A program made the position numbers and the translations under genes. A stretch of 64,000 bases of DNA. Source: CAZSBB01 sp964605235. GTDB lineage: Bacteria > Planctomycetota > Phycisphaerae > Phycisphaerales > Phycisphaeraceae. The notes under the pieces were generated by a model that saw only the letters and a program-made list of their open reading frames with translations, made no database searches and had not been told where the DNA came from. Below are positions 39,107 to 47,195 of the stretch, in pieces. Positions within the stretch are counted from its first letter, which is position 1. The number at the start of each line of letters is the position of its first letter. The stretch lies in assembly GCA_964605235.1 (NCBI GenBank), contig CAZSBB010000035.1:1-64000 (forward strand). Direction: 5' to 3'.

Positions 39107-40318
39107 TCAGCCCGCTGCCTTCCACGTCAACACCGGCAGGGGTCGGGTGCCGGTGTCGCGTCTTTGAAAGGACTGCTGAATGGCGCTGGCGGCCGTGACC
39201 ACGTCCACCTCATTGAGGCAAACGTCCTCCTGGTCACAAACCCGCTTGTAGCACGGCCCGCAGGCGACCGCTGCTACCAGCTTTTCTCCCCTGCCATACA
39301 AATCAATTTCCTGAGCGCAAGTCGGCCCGAAAAACACCACCACCTGCTTGCCGCGGGCAATGGCGACATGCATCGCCATCGTGTCCCCGCTCAACAGCAC
39401 GTCGCAGCATTCCACGAGCGCCACAAACGCCGGTTCGTCGTGTTCCGTGCCTCCGTCAAAAATGCCCGTCCGCAGATTCAACCGACTCAGCTCCGCGCTG
39501 ATCTCGTCCACGATCGGCCGTTCCTCCGGGCCGCCCAGCAACACCATCTGCATCCGCGGCTGGCTGACCGCCAGATGGGCGATCAAACGCACGATCTTCG
39601 CCGCCGGCCACATCTTGTTGGCGAACACCTTGCCCGCGCCGACATTGATGCCCAGCGTGGGCAGGTCCGCCTGCCAGCCCTTGGCGCGCAGCCGCGCCTG
39701 TTGCCGCGCCAACGCCTGCCCATCGAGCGGCAACGTGTACGGCACGTGACGGTACGGCCAACCGAGGGCTTCATGCACCAGTTGCGGATAGGTCTTGCGA
39801 TTGTGATGGAACTTGAGCTCATCGCTCAGGCCCAGATGGAAGTACGCATGCGCTTCTTCATTGAGCGGAATCGGCGAGCCGACCGGGCTCAAACCCACGC
39901 CCAGCTTCTGTGTTGCCGACAGCGCCATCTGCAACGCGCACGGCTGCGGTTCTTTATCCAGGCAGATCGCCAGGTCGAACCGTTCCTGCTGCAACTGCAG
40001 GGCGGTCAGGGCGTCAAACGGCAGCACCCGGTCGATCATTGGATGCCCCGTCAGCATGCGGACGCCGTTGGGCTTGCTCACCCAGGTCACCTGAGCATTG
40101 GGGTACAGCTCATGCAGGGTGGGCAGGATCGCCAGCGTGCGGATGACATCGCCCAGCGCGCCGAGTTTGATGATGCAGACGCGGTGGTTGTAAGGCTGAT
40201 AGTGGTTGCAGCCGCGGCAGAGCTGGTTTTGCGCGCACGGCTTGTCGCCGCGGTAATGCCGACAGTCGGCGGCTATGTCGCCGGTCGGGGGGGCGAATTT
40301 CAGGTCGGTCGTTCGCAT
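39107..40318 (-). CDS. Heptosyltransferase-like (GT9) glycosyltransferase
   Basis: About 403 residues from the ATG at 40318; the longer frame to 40447 adds a non-homologous leader. The N-terminal CRHYRGDKPCAQNQLCRGC cysteine cluster may bind a metal. GT9 motifs: IIKLGALGDVIRT, LGINVGAGKVFANKMWP, VLLGGPEERP and the donor-site LLSGDTMAMHVAIARGK. A second Cys cluster (CGPCYKRVC...C) near residue 365 is usual for this heptosyltransferase branch. The 235-bp gap upstream (to the GT39-like gene) holds no gene. Confidence 0.88.
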   Translation of the reverse strand: MRTTDLKFAPPTGDIAADCRHYRGDKPCAQNQLCRGCNHYQPYNHRVCIIKLGALGDVIRTLAILPTLHELYPNAQVTWVSKPNGVRMLTGHPMIDRVLPFDALTALQLQQERFDLAICLDKEPQPCALQMALSATQKLGVGLSPVGSPIPLNEEAHAYFHLGLSDELKFHHNRKTYPQLVHEALGWPYRHVPYTLPLDGQALARQQARLRAKGWQADLPTLGINVGAGKVFANKMWPAAKIVRLIAHLAVSQPRMQMVLLGGPEERPIVDEISAELSRLNLRTGIFDGGTEHDEPAFVALVECCDVLLSGDTMAMHVAIARGKQVVVFFGPTCAQEIDLYGRGEKLVAAVACGPCYKRVCDQEDVCLNEVDVVTAASAIQQSFQRRDTGTRPLPVLTWKAAG

Positions 40319-40553
40319 TGCAGGTCTGCCCAGGCTGCACGGGCGCACGCCGCCCATACAACCGTTACGGTCGGCATATTCGGCGGCGATCTTTATCTGT
40401 GTCGGTGCGGGAAATGGGAAACGAGGCAGCGGGATTTCCCGCAGCATTGGAGCGCACGGCGTTCAACTGGCGCGTGGTTCAAACGAACGGATCACGCTGA
40501 CCCGCGCCGGGAGCCGCTGCCGATTGGTTATGGGACGTCGTTGCCGCGCCGGC

Positions 40554-42224
40554 TCAGCGTGGTCGGCGTGGGGGCACCGGCGGCAACGGAGGCATGCTCC
40601 CCGCGCCCATCGTGCCGCCGGATCCTGCCGCGGCGGCGGCGCGAATGGCGCTCCCGCCGCCGACGGTTGAACTCACTCCCGTCGGGGCTTTGCCATCGGC
40701 AGCATTATCAGACTTTGCCCGCACCAGCAGCACGGCGATCAGCAGCGCCTGCACGCCGATCATTGGCGTCCGGAAGCGCTCCAGCCCGTTCGCCTGCGTC
40801 GCCAGCATGAAGTACGCCAGCAGGCCGCCCAGCAGCAGCAGCGTCGCCCATTGCCGGCGCCACGCCAGCACCGCCGCTCCCGCCAGCATCGCCAGCAGTA
40901 AAAGCCCATTCCAACCCGTCCATGCCAGGGCGACCATGAAGCTCGGCTTATCGGTCACGCCCGTCAGGCTGAACTTGCCCGACAGCACCTGCTCCCGCAG
41001 GCCGGTGGGGTGATACTCCCGGCCGAGCTGCGCCATCAGCGCCCCAGCGGAATGGTCCAGCCACAGCTTGCCCCAACTCCGCGCCAGCACCTGGGCGTAG
41101 ACCTTCGGCTGGGCGCGCATCTCCGCCAGCGCCAGCCGTTGCATGCCGTCGTACACGTTCTCACCCGGCTTGAGCTCGGTCTTGAGCTTTTCCATCTGCC
41201 GGGCGACCATCGCCTTCCAGTTCATTTCGCTGACGTCCATGCCCTCGGCGGTCAGGTTCATGTAGCTGGCGGTGTAGAACCAGGCGTTGACCTGCGGCAC
41301 CGTGCTCAGTCGCCAGCCGGCGCCCACCTGATGGTTGCGCACCATCCATGCGCCCGGGGCCACCAGCGACCCGAGCAGCACCGCCCCGGCCGCCATCCAG
41401 CCGGCCTTTTGCCGCTGGGTCACCGCCAGCCACAACGCCAGCGAAAAGCCCACCAGCACCGCGATGGGTTTCACCAGTGCCGCACCGCCCAGCGCCAATC
41501 CGCCCACCAGCGCCCAGACCACCTGTCTGCGGCCAACGAGCGTCAGCCACCAGCCCAACAGCAGCAGGAACACCAGCAGTGTCTCGCTGAGCATGCTCAT
41601 GCTGGCGCTGACCAGCGCGGGATGGATGGCGAAAAGCAACGCCGCCGCGAGAGCTGCTTTGCGGTGCTGGAACAGTTGCATGCCGATGCCGAACACCAGC
41701 AGCGCACTGAGCGCGTCCAGCGCTGCCTGGATCATCAGCACCCGATCGACCGACTGGCCAACCTGCAGCAGCGCCGCCAGCAGCAGGGGATAGCCGGGCG
41801 TGCGGAAGACCTCGGGGAATTGCCCCAGTTGGTTGATTTTCTCGCGCTGCCCCAACTGGCTGCGCAGTTCCGCCAGGGGCACATGGATGACGCCGGTGCG
41901 CTCCTCCCCGCGGCTGAAGACGCGCCCGGATTGCAGGTTTTCCGCCAGCTCCACATAACGCGGGGAGTCCGGCTCATACGCCCGCTGCACGTTCTGGGCG
42001 GGTCCAAAGGCGAACAGCGCCAACCGCAGCCCCATCGCCACCACCAGCAGCACGCACAGCAGGACCGTCAGCTCCTGGTCGCCGCGCTGCGCCGGGGCTG
42101 GACGCACCGCCGCATCCAGCTTCGCCAGTGGGTTACGACCTGTGGCTCCCGCGCCGGGAGCGGTCGCCCCCGGCGGCGGCAAAGCCGGCCTACGGTGAGA
42201 TGAACTCATTGCCAGATTTCCCAA
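40554..42224 (-). CDS. GT39/ArnT-like polyprenyl-sugar glycosyltransferase
   Basis: A 556-residue membrane protein with about 11 helices. EPDSPRYVELAENL, with its Asp-Glu pair in the first periplasmic loop, is the catalytic hallmark of the GT-C (PMT/ArnT) superfamily; FRTPGYPLLLAALL follows as in bacterial members. The N-terminal 55 residues are Pro/Ala-rich, and the C-terminal tail is Gly/Ala/Pro-rich (e.g. MPPLPPVPPRRPR). It probably transfers a sugar from a lipid carrier in the periplasm. It heads the glycan locus. The acceptor is unknown. Confidence 0.82.
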   Translation of the reverse strand: MGNLAMSSSHRRPALPPPGATAPGAGATGRNPLAKLDAAVRPAPAQRGDQELTVLLCVLLVVAMGLRLALFAFGPAQNVQRAYEPDSPRYVELAENLQSGRVFSRGEERTGVIHVPLAELRSQLGQREKINQLGQFPEVFRTPGYPLLLAALLQVGQSVDRVLMIQAALDALSALLVFGIGMQLFQHRKAALAAALLFAIHPALVSASMSMLSETLLVFLLLLGWWLTLVGRRQVVWALVGGLALGGAALVKPIAVLVGFSLALWLAVTQRQKAGWMAAGAVLLGSLVAPGAWMVRNHQVGAGWRLSTVPQVNAWFYTASYMNLTAEGMDVSEMNWKAMVARQMEKLKTELKPGENVYDGMQRLALAEMRAQPKVYAQVLARSWGKLWLDHSAGALMAQLGREYHPTGLREQVLSGKFSLTGVTDKPSFMVALAWTGWNGLLLLAMLAGAAVLAWRRQWATLLLLGGLLAYFMLATQANGLERFRTPMIGVQALLIAVLLVRAKSDNAADGKAPTGVSSTVGGGSAIRAAAAAGSGGTMGAGSMPPLPPVPPRRPR

Positions 42225-42316
42225 GACCCTGGATCACCAACGTCCGGCGCATTGTCGCACGCCCCGCGCACAACACAACCACCTGAGTCGTTTGCGCCAG
42301 CAGCGACGGCGACATT

Positions 42317-42382
42317 GGGGATAAAAAAGGGGATAAGTACATTTTTTTAACAAATAATGTACTTATCCCCTTTTTTATCCCC
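42317..42382. repeat. Perfect 27-bp hairpin, GGGGATAAGTACATT family (copy 1)
   Basis: Arms 42317-42343 and 42356-42382 are exact reverse complements separated by a 12-base AT-rich loop. The core AAAAAGGGGATAAGTACATT is shared with the second copy at 47077-47146. Such hairpins resemble REP elements mobilised by Y1 (RAYT) transposases in other bacteria; no such gene is in the window. It ends 20 bp before the DUF2959 gene and could also terminate transcription from either side. Confidence 0.88.
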
Positions 42383-42402
42383 GCGCCCACGGCTGTTACA
42401 CT

Positions 42403-43080
42403 GTGCGCATGCTGCACCTCCAACAACGATCCTCGCGCGTTCTGGTTCTGCCGGCCCTTGCTCTCCTGCTCCTGAGCGCCAGCGGTTGCTCAAGCATGTA
42501 CTACGCCGCCGCCGAGCAGGTGGGCATCCACAAACGCGACATCATGGTCGACCGCGTGGAAGACGCCCGCGACGATCAAGCCAAAGCCAAGGAGCAGTTC
42601 CAGACCGCGCTGGAGAAGTTCCAGTCGGTGGTGACGGTCGAAGGCGGCGAGTTGGAGAAGAAGTACAACCAGCTCAAGAGCGAGCTGACGCGCTGTGAGA
42701 GCCGCGCCAAGGCGGTCAAGGATCGCATCGCGTCGATTGAGGATGTGTCCGAAGCGTTGTTCAAGGAATGGGAAAAAGAGCTGGAGCAGTACCACAACCC
42801 CGAGCTGCGCCGCGCCAGCGAGCGGCAGCTTCAGACCACGCGGGTGAACTACACCAGCCTGCTCGACGCCATGCGCCGCGCCGAGCGCAAGATGGAGCCG
42901 GTGCTCAGCGCCTTCCAGGACCAGGTGCTCTACCTCAAGCACAACCTTAACGCCCAGGCGATCGCGTCGCTGCAGGGCACCGCCGTATCGCTGGAGACGG
43001 ACGTGGCGGCGCTGGTGAAGGAAATGGAAGCATCGATCGCCGAGGCGGACGAGTTCATCTCCACGCTCAAGCAGCCATAA
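42403..43080 (+). CDS. DUF2959 lipoprotein
   Basis: 225 residues. The N-terminal signal ends in the lipobox LLLSASGC, so it is a lipid-anchored envelope protein. The mature part is predicted to be almost entirely helical and coiled-coil (e.g. EKKYNQLKSELTRCESRAKA). Conserved DUF2959 features are YYAAAEQVGIHKRDIMVDRV near the start of the mature region and YLKHNLNAQAIASLQG near the end. Function is unknown. The start could also be the ATG at 42409. Confidence 0.85.
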   Translation: MRMLHLQQRSSRVLVLPALALLLLSASGCSSMYYAAAEQVGIHKRDIMVDRVEDARDDQAKAKEQFQTALEKFQSVVTVEGGELEKKYNQLKSELTRCESRAKAVKDRIASIEDVSEALFKEWEKELEQYHNPELRRASERQLQTTRVNYTSLLDAMRRAERKMEPVLSAFQDQVLYLKHNLNAQAIASLQGTAVSLETDVAALVKEMEASIAEADEFISTLKQP

Positions 43081-43128
43081 CGTCGCCGGCGCTCAGCCCG
43101 GCAGCAGGGGGGCGGCGGGAAGGTCACG

Positions 43129-44115
43129 ATGCCGCATGAACTGGTCGATGCCGAGGGGCGCTTGCGGGTTCACCTGCCCTGCGCCCAGTGCAGCTACGAC
43201 CTGCTGGGCTTGCAGCTCGAAACCACCTGTCCCGAATGCGGCTGCGCCATCGGCGGAGCGGCCGCGCTGCAACGCATGCATCTGGCGAGCCCGGTGTGGG
43301 TGATGCGGCTGTACGTGGGCTCGTTCTGGGTCATGCTCGGCAGCGCGGGCGCCCTGCTGGCGACCCTGGGCTTCCCTGTGGTGGTCGCACTGGCGTGGTT
43401 CAGTGGCACCCCGCTGGGCAACATGAACAGCGGCGTTCTGCTGACCATGGCGCTGCTGACCAGTGCCCTGGTGGCGACCATCGGCCTGCTGCAACTGGCG
43501 ACCCCGGAACAGTTCCACGCCGGCACGAGCTGGACGTGGGCCGGTCTATCTGAGCGCCCCGACCGCGCTCGGCTGCTGACGCGCATCCTGATGCCGCTGG
43601 GCGTGGTGCTGTTGTCCGTGTGGGTGCTGGTGTTGTTCATGCAACGGCACACCACGCCGCTGTGGGTGCGCGCCATCGGCGACGTATTCCCCATCCTCGG
43701 CTGCTGCGCCTGGTGGGCGGGATGCGTCATGGGAACGAACTGGTGCAGCCTGCTGGGATCGCGTTTTGCCGTCGAGCGATTGCCGCACCGGCTGCGCTGG
43801 AACTACCACCTCTGGCTGTGGGCAGGTGGGGTGCTGCTGTTTCCCCTGTTGTTGATGCTTTCCATCGACCTGCCGCACTTGGTGGACAGTTGGTCCAGTG
43901 GTATGAAGCTGTTCGTCCTGATTCTGCTGGGCATGCTGCTCCTGGCGTTATGGGGATTGTTGCTGGTCAGTGCGCTCAGCGGGCTGTGGCTCATGTTGGC
44001 GTTGCGGCCGATCGTGCGCTTCCAGCGCGCCCTGCGGCGGCAGGTGATGGGGCCGATGCACAACCTGTTGCGCGCTGCGCAGCAGGCGCAGCGGCAGCGT
44101 GATCAGTTGCCCTGA
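43129..44115 (+). CDS. Zinc-ribbon membrane protein of unknown function
   Basis: 328 residues. An N-terminal zinc ribbon, C-x2-C (CAQC) plus CPEC, spans residues about 20-45 and is followed by six or seven hydrophobic segments. The family is not recognised; similar zinc-ribbon-plus-membrane proteins are frequent in planctomycetes. The C-terminal 30 residues are basic and Gln-rich (e.g. AQQAQRQRDQ) and probably cytosolic. It starts 48 bp after the DUF2959 gene on the same strand and overlaps the opposite-strand esterase at its 3' end by 13 bp. Confidence 0.75.
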   Translation: MPHELVDAEGRLRVHLPCAQCSYDLLGLQLETTCPECGCAIGGAAALQRMHLASPVWVMRLYVGSFWVMLGSAGALLATLGFPVVVALAWFSGTPLGNMNSGVLLTMALLTSALVATIGLLQLATPEQFHAGTSWTWAGLSERPDRARLLTRILMPLGVVLLSVWVLVLFMQRHTTPLWVRAIGDVFPILGCCAWWAGCVMGTNWCSLLGSRFAVERLPHRLRWNYHLWLWAGGVLLFPLLLMLSIDLPHLVDSWSSGMKLFVLILLGMLLLALWGLLLVSALSGLWLMLALRPIVRFQRALRRQVMGPMHNLLRAAQQAQRQRDQLP

Positions 44116-44906
44116 TGCCGTGGGCCGAGGGCGCGATGCGATGGTGTGGCGGCCAGGCGTTGGATGAAGCGCAGCGCCAGCGGAAAGGCGGGGGCGAGCA
44201 TTTCGCCGTGGTTGCAGCCGGTCATTTCGTGCACTTCCACATCCGGATGTCCCGCCAGTCTGAGCATGCGTCCGCAGTAGGCGTTTTCCTGTTGCCGCGC
44301 CATCACATCCAGTTCACGGTCGCCGGTGATCAGGCAGATGGGCGGTGCGTCGGCGCGCAGGTGGTACAGGGGCGCGAGGTCGTCGATGACGGGCGTGAGC
44401 GGGCCCAGGCCGCGCTCCTGGCGCACCATGAAATGGGTGATGAGCTGGGCGCTCAGGGGCAGCAGTCCCGCCAGTTGGTCGGGGTCGAGTTGATGCGGCG
44501 CGAGCCAGCGTTTATCCAGCCCCACCATCGCCGCGAGATACCCGCCCGCGGAATGCCCGCCGACGAACACGCGCTGCGGATCGCCGCCGTACTCCGCGAT
44601 GTGGCGCAAGGTCCACGCGACGGCAGCCGCGGCGTCTTCGATCCAGCATGGCGTGTGCACCTCGGGACTCAAACGATAACCAGCGCCCGCCACCGCGATG
44701 CCCTGCTGCAGCAGTTCAGGCGGGAGTTCCCTGCTGCCGTTGGCTAAGCCGCCGCCATGGAACCACACCAGCGTGGCGTAGCCGGGTTGGTCGGTGGGGT
44801 AATGCAGGTCGAGCCGACAACGCTCGTGCTGAGCGATCGCCGGCGGCTGGGCGGTGTGGTAGGGCAGGTCTCGTAATGTCTGGTAGGTCACCGCGTCTTT
44901 CTCCAC
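44103..44906 (-). CDS. Alpha/beta hydrolase, carboxylesterase (HSL/Aes-like)
   Basis: 267 residues. The oxyanion motif HGGG lies at 50-53 and the nucleophile elbow GHSAGG has its Ser at 119. The acid is probably the Asp in LITGDRELDV and the base His in MTGCNHGEML. The order and spacing match the hormone-sensitive-lipase/Aes esterases. No signal peptide. It lies just upstream of a zinc-ribbon gene on the other strand and 21 bp downstream of the sulfatase stop, so it may be the second gene of a sulfatase-esterase unit that trims decorated polysaccharide; inference. Confidence 0.88.
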   Translation of the reverse strand: MEKDAVTYQTLRDLPYHTAQPPAIAQHERCRLDLHYPTDQPGYATLVWFHGGGLANGSRELPPELLQQGIAVAGAGYRLSPEVHTPCWIEDAAAAVAWTLRHIAEYGGDPQRVFVGGHSAGGYLAAMVGLDKRWLAPHQLDPDQLAGLLPLSAQLITHFMVRQERGLGPLTPVIDDLAPLYHLRADAPPICLITGDRELDVMARQQENAYCGRMLRLAGHPDVEVHEMTGCNHGEMLAPAFPLALRFIQRLAATPSHRALGPRHQGN

Positions 44907-44927
44907 GTCGGCGGCTTGGCTAGCGAC

Positions 44928-46409
44928 TCAGTTCGCTGTGCAGTTGAACTTGCGGTAATGCGGCGACACCGGCGTGTCGTCGAGCGTGAGTTTGCGCAAT
45001 CGGTCGCCGTCGAGCAGGTCGGTGCTGCCGCGCTGCTTGAAGGTGTCCACCAGTCGGCTGCGCCAGCGCTCCGTGCGCGCGTTGTCGCCCGCGAGATTCC
45101 GGCTTTCGCCGGGGTCGGTTTGCAGGTCGAACAGTTGCTCGACGCCCAGGTAGGGAAGGTAGACGTACTTCTCGTGGCCATCGGTCAGGTAGTGGTTCGC
45201 CTGCTCGTGGCTGTAGCACCAGATGTGTTCGCCATGGAGGTACGGACGCCACGCGGGTGAGGACTCGCCGCGCACCAGCGGATTCATGTCCAGACCCTGA
45301 CAGGTGTCGGGCGCCGTCACGCCGGCGGCAGAGAGCAGGGTGGGCATGACGTCGCGCAGCTCGACGACTTCATCGCGCACCGCGCCGCGCGGGCAGTTCC
45401 AGTGGTCTGGGGGACGGACGATCATGGGCACGCGCGCCGAGCCTTCGTACGCATAGGTTTTGCGCCACAGGTGATGATCGCCGAGCATGTCGCCGTGGTC
45501 GGAGAGGAAGATGATGAAGGTGTTCGCCAGCGCCTGGCGGTGGTCCTTGGTCATCTCGTAAAGCAGTCGGCCGATCTGGTGGTCGATGAAAGTGACGGAA
45601 GCGTAATAGCACCGGCGGGCGCGTTCGATCAGCTCGTCGGGGATTCGGCCGCGCCACGCGTCGGTGCGGGTGGCGGTCTGCGGATCGTCGTGCATGGCGG
45701 ACCAGTCGCCCAGGTGGGCCTTGGGCATGGGGCGGTCGCGGTAGAGGTCGTAGTAGACCTGAGGCGGGTCATAGGGCGAATGCGGCCGGGCGAAACTGCA
45801 CTTGAGGAAGAAGGGCTTTTCCGGGTCGCGGCGGTGCAGCCATTCAATCGATTGCTGGGCGGTCCACCAGGTCGGGTGCAGGTGTTCGGGCAGATGGGTG
45901 GGCCGACTCATCCACGAGTTCCAGCCGACGCTGTGATCGCGGTACTCATAGGGCCCGGTTTTGTGGCGTTCAAACCACAGGCGGTAATCGCTGATGAAGC
46001 TGGGCGATTCAGCGCGGCTGGACTCATCGAGAATGCAGTTGTGATAGCCGTTGAGGGCGCGTTGCGGGTGGAAGTGATTTTTACCAATCGCCTGCGTGTG
46101 GTAACCCGCCTTGGCAAGTTCGCCCGGCAGCGTGTGGACAAAGTTGGAAGGAATGGGACCTTGCCCTTTGCCCATGCCTAGGATGCCGGTGTGCCACTGA
46201 TCCATGCCGGTGAGCAGCGTGGCCCGAGCGGGCAGGCAGGAAGGGCAGGCGGTGTAAGCATGCCGAAAGCGCGTGCCGGCGCCGGCGAGTTCGTCGAGGT
46301 AGGGCGTTTCGATGGCGCTGTTGCCATCGCAGCCGAGGCAGTCGCCGCGCTGCTGGTCGGTCATGATGAGCAGAATGTTGGGACGGGGGTCGGGGGTGGG
46401 GGTGGCCAT
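44928..46409 (-). CDS. Sulfatase (formylglycine type)
   Basis: About 493 residues from the ATG at 46409. The formylglycine site is C58-L-P-A-R62 in SCLPARATLLTG (C-x-P-x-R), which needs an anaerobic or FGE-type maturase encoded elsewhere. NILLIMTDQQ at the start holds the first metal Asp, and SDHGDMLGDH the others. No signal peptide is visible, so it is probably cytoplasmic or the start is wrong. Planctomycetes carry many such sulfatases for marine polysaccharides; the substrate is unknown. The upstream 500 bp up to tRNA-Arg holds hairpins only. Confidence 0.9.
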   Translation of the reverse strand: MATPTPDPRPNILLIMTDQQRGDCLGCDGNSAIETPYLDELAGAGTRFRHAYTACPSCLPARATLLTGMDQWHTGILGMGKGQGPIPSNFVHTLPGELAKAGYHTQAIGKNHFHPQRALNGYHNCILDESSRAESPSFISDYRLWFERHKTGPYEYRDHSVGWNSWMSRPTHLPEHLHPTWWTAQQSIEWLHRRDPEKPFFLKCSFARPHSPYDPPQVYYDLYRDRPMPKAHLGDWSAMHDDPQTATRTDAWRGRIPDELIERARRCYYASVTFIDHQIGRLLYEMTKDHRQALANTFIIFLSDHGDMLGDHHLWRKTYAYEGSARVPMIVRPPDHWNCPRGAVRDEVVELRDVMPTLLSAAGVTAPDTCQGLDMNPLVRGESSPAWRPYLHGEHIWCYSHEQANHYLTDGHEKYVYLPYLGVEQLFDLQTDPGESRNLAGDNARTERWRSRLVDTFKQRGSTDLLDGDRLRKLTLDDTPVSPHYRKFNCTAN

Positions 46410-46655
46410 GGGTTGACATCTCCGCAAGCAGGTGCAGCCGGCACAGAAGCAACAGGACCACGCGCCGGCTGGTCACAGACCGTCAGCATGATCGGGCGCT
46501 GCGGGTTGATTGTGCAAATGGTGGGGAGTTTCCACCGGGGGATTCAGATCGAAATCAGCTGAAGCGTAGGGACATGGGAGTCAGTGCTTTCAGGCGTTTC
46601 GATGATCAACTCGCATACGGGGGAACTTGTGCTGAGCCAGCACGACGCAAAGCAC

Positions 46656-46722
46656 ACTCCGCGTGGGCAAACGGGCGAAGCTGGGCAGGCCAGCAACGAC
46701 ACCGCCATTCCACACGCGGAGT
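46656..46722. other. Compound hairpin upstream of the sulfatase
   Basis: A 10-bp outer stem, ACTCCGCGTG (46656-46665) / CACGCGGAGT (46713-46722), encloses a smaller one, GCTGG (46680-46684) / CCAGC (46690-46694). It could be a leader structure for the sulfatase transcript (minus strand) or part of a non-coding RNA. No match to a known RNA class was recognised. A small open frame crosses it on the plus strand but has no support. In 46428-46655 nothing else was seen. Confidence 0.4.
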
Positions 46723-46741
46723 ATGTATCGCAGAATCCAGC

Positions 46742-46813
46742 AAAAAACTCCAGCGTCTTTCTAGACCGGGGCGTCCGCAGGGATTGCGGCAGAGCTGACC
46801 GGAGACGCTGGAG
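46742..46813 (-). terminator. Branched hairpin with T-tract; terminator downstream of tRNA-Arg
   Basis: On the minus strand an 11-bp stem CTCCAGCGTCT (46813-46803) / AGACGCTGGAG (46758-46748) encloses a small inner stem CCGCA/TGCGG and is followed at once by six T residues (46747-46742). That is an intrinsic terminator by pattern, with an unusually large, structured 44-base loop. It lies about 100 bp beyond tRNA-Arg and 330 bp ahead of the sulfatase. It could end the tRNA transcript, end a small RNA, or be an attenuator. Confidence 0.55.
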
Positions 46814-46909
46814 CTTTACGAAGAAGAATTGAGTGATGTGGACTGAATCAAATTAATTTCCACATCCAATCACATCAAGCTATCAAGTGTCAGACAACAA
46901 AGCTCGAAA

Positions 46910-46983
46910 TATCCGCGGCAGGACTCGAACCTGCAACCTTCGGCTCCGGAGGCCGACGCTCTATCCAATTGAGCTACGCGGAC
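46910..46983 (-). tRNA. tRNA-Arg (anticodon CCG)
   Basis: The minus strand folds into a cloverleaf. The acceptor stem is GTCCGCG/CGCGGAT with one G-U pair, the anticodon loop CTCCGGA (CCG at 34-36, reading CGG), and the T arm GCAGG-TTCGAGT-CCTGC. The discriminator is A, and CCA is not encoded. A further 8-bp hairpin (46835-46866) lies between it and the terminator. Confidence 0.96.
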
Positions 46984-47076
46984 AAAAAACCCGTCACGCG
47001 ATGCGACACGTGATCCAGCATTGTACGGCCACGCCCGCACAGCGTAAACCGCGCCGGCTTGCGGATGCAGGTCAAT

Positions 47077-47146
47077 GAGGGGGCAAAAAGGGGATAAGTA
47101 CATTATTTTACTAAAAATAATGTACTTATCCCCTTTTTGCCCCCTC
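47077..47146. repeat. Perfect 33-bp hairpin, GGGGATAAGTACATT family (copy 2)
   Basis: Arms 47077-47109 and 47114-47146 are exact reverse complements with a 4-base loop (ACTA). The core AAAAAGGGGATAAGTACATT is the same as in the copy at 42317-42382, but the outer part differs (GGGGGC rather than GGGGAT). It sits between tRNA-Arg and hisC, 50 bp before the hisC start. No T-tract follows either arm beyond the stem itself. Confidence 0.88.
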
Positions 47147-47195
47147 CGCGCGGATTGACCGTCACGCGCCCCGGTGCGACACTGATGGGTCTGCC

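Noticed and set aside
37658..40810. 1050-codon plus-strand frame opposite the ligase and GT9 genes
   Set aside because: Composition is His/Gln/Gly/Val-rich with no family features; it is the shadow of three well-recognised minus-strand genes.
46584..46832. 82-codon open frame between the sulfatase and tRNA-Arg
   Set aside because: It crosses two strong hairpins and a T-tract of opposite sense, lacks a ribosome-binding site and shows no family features; structured non-coding DNA is the better reading.
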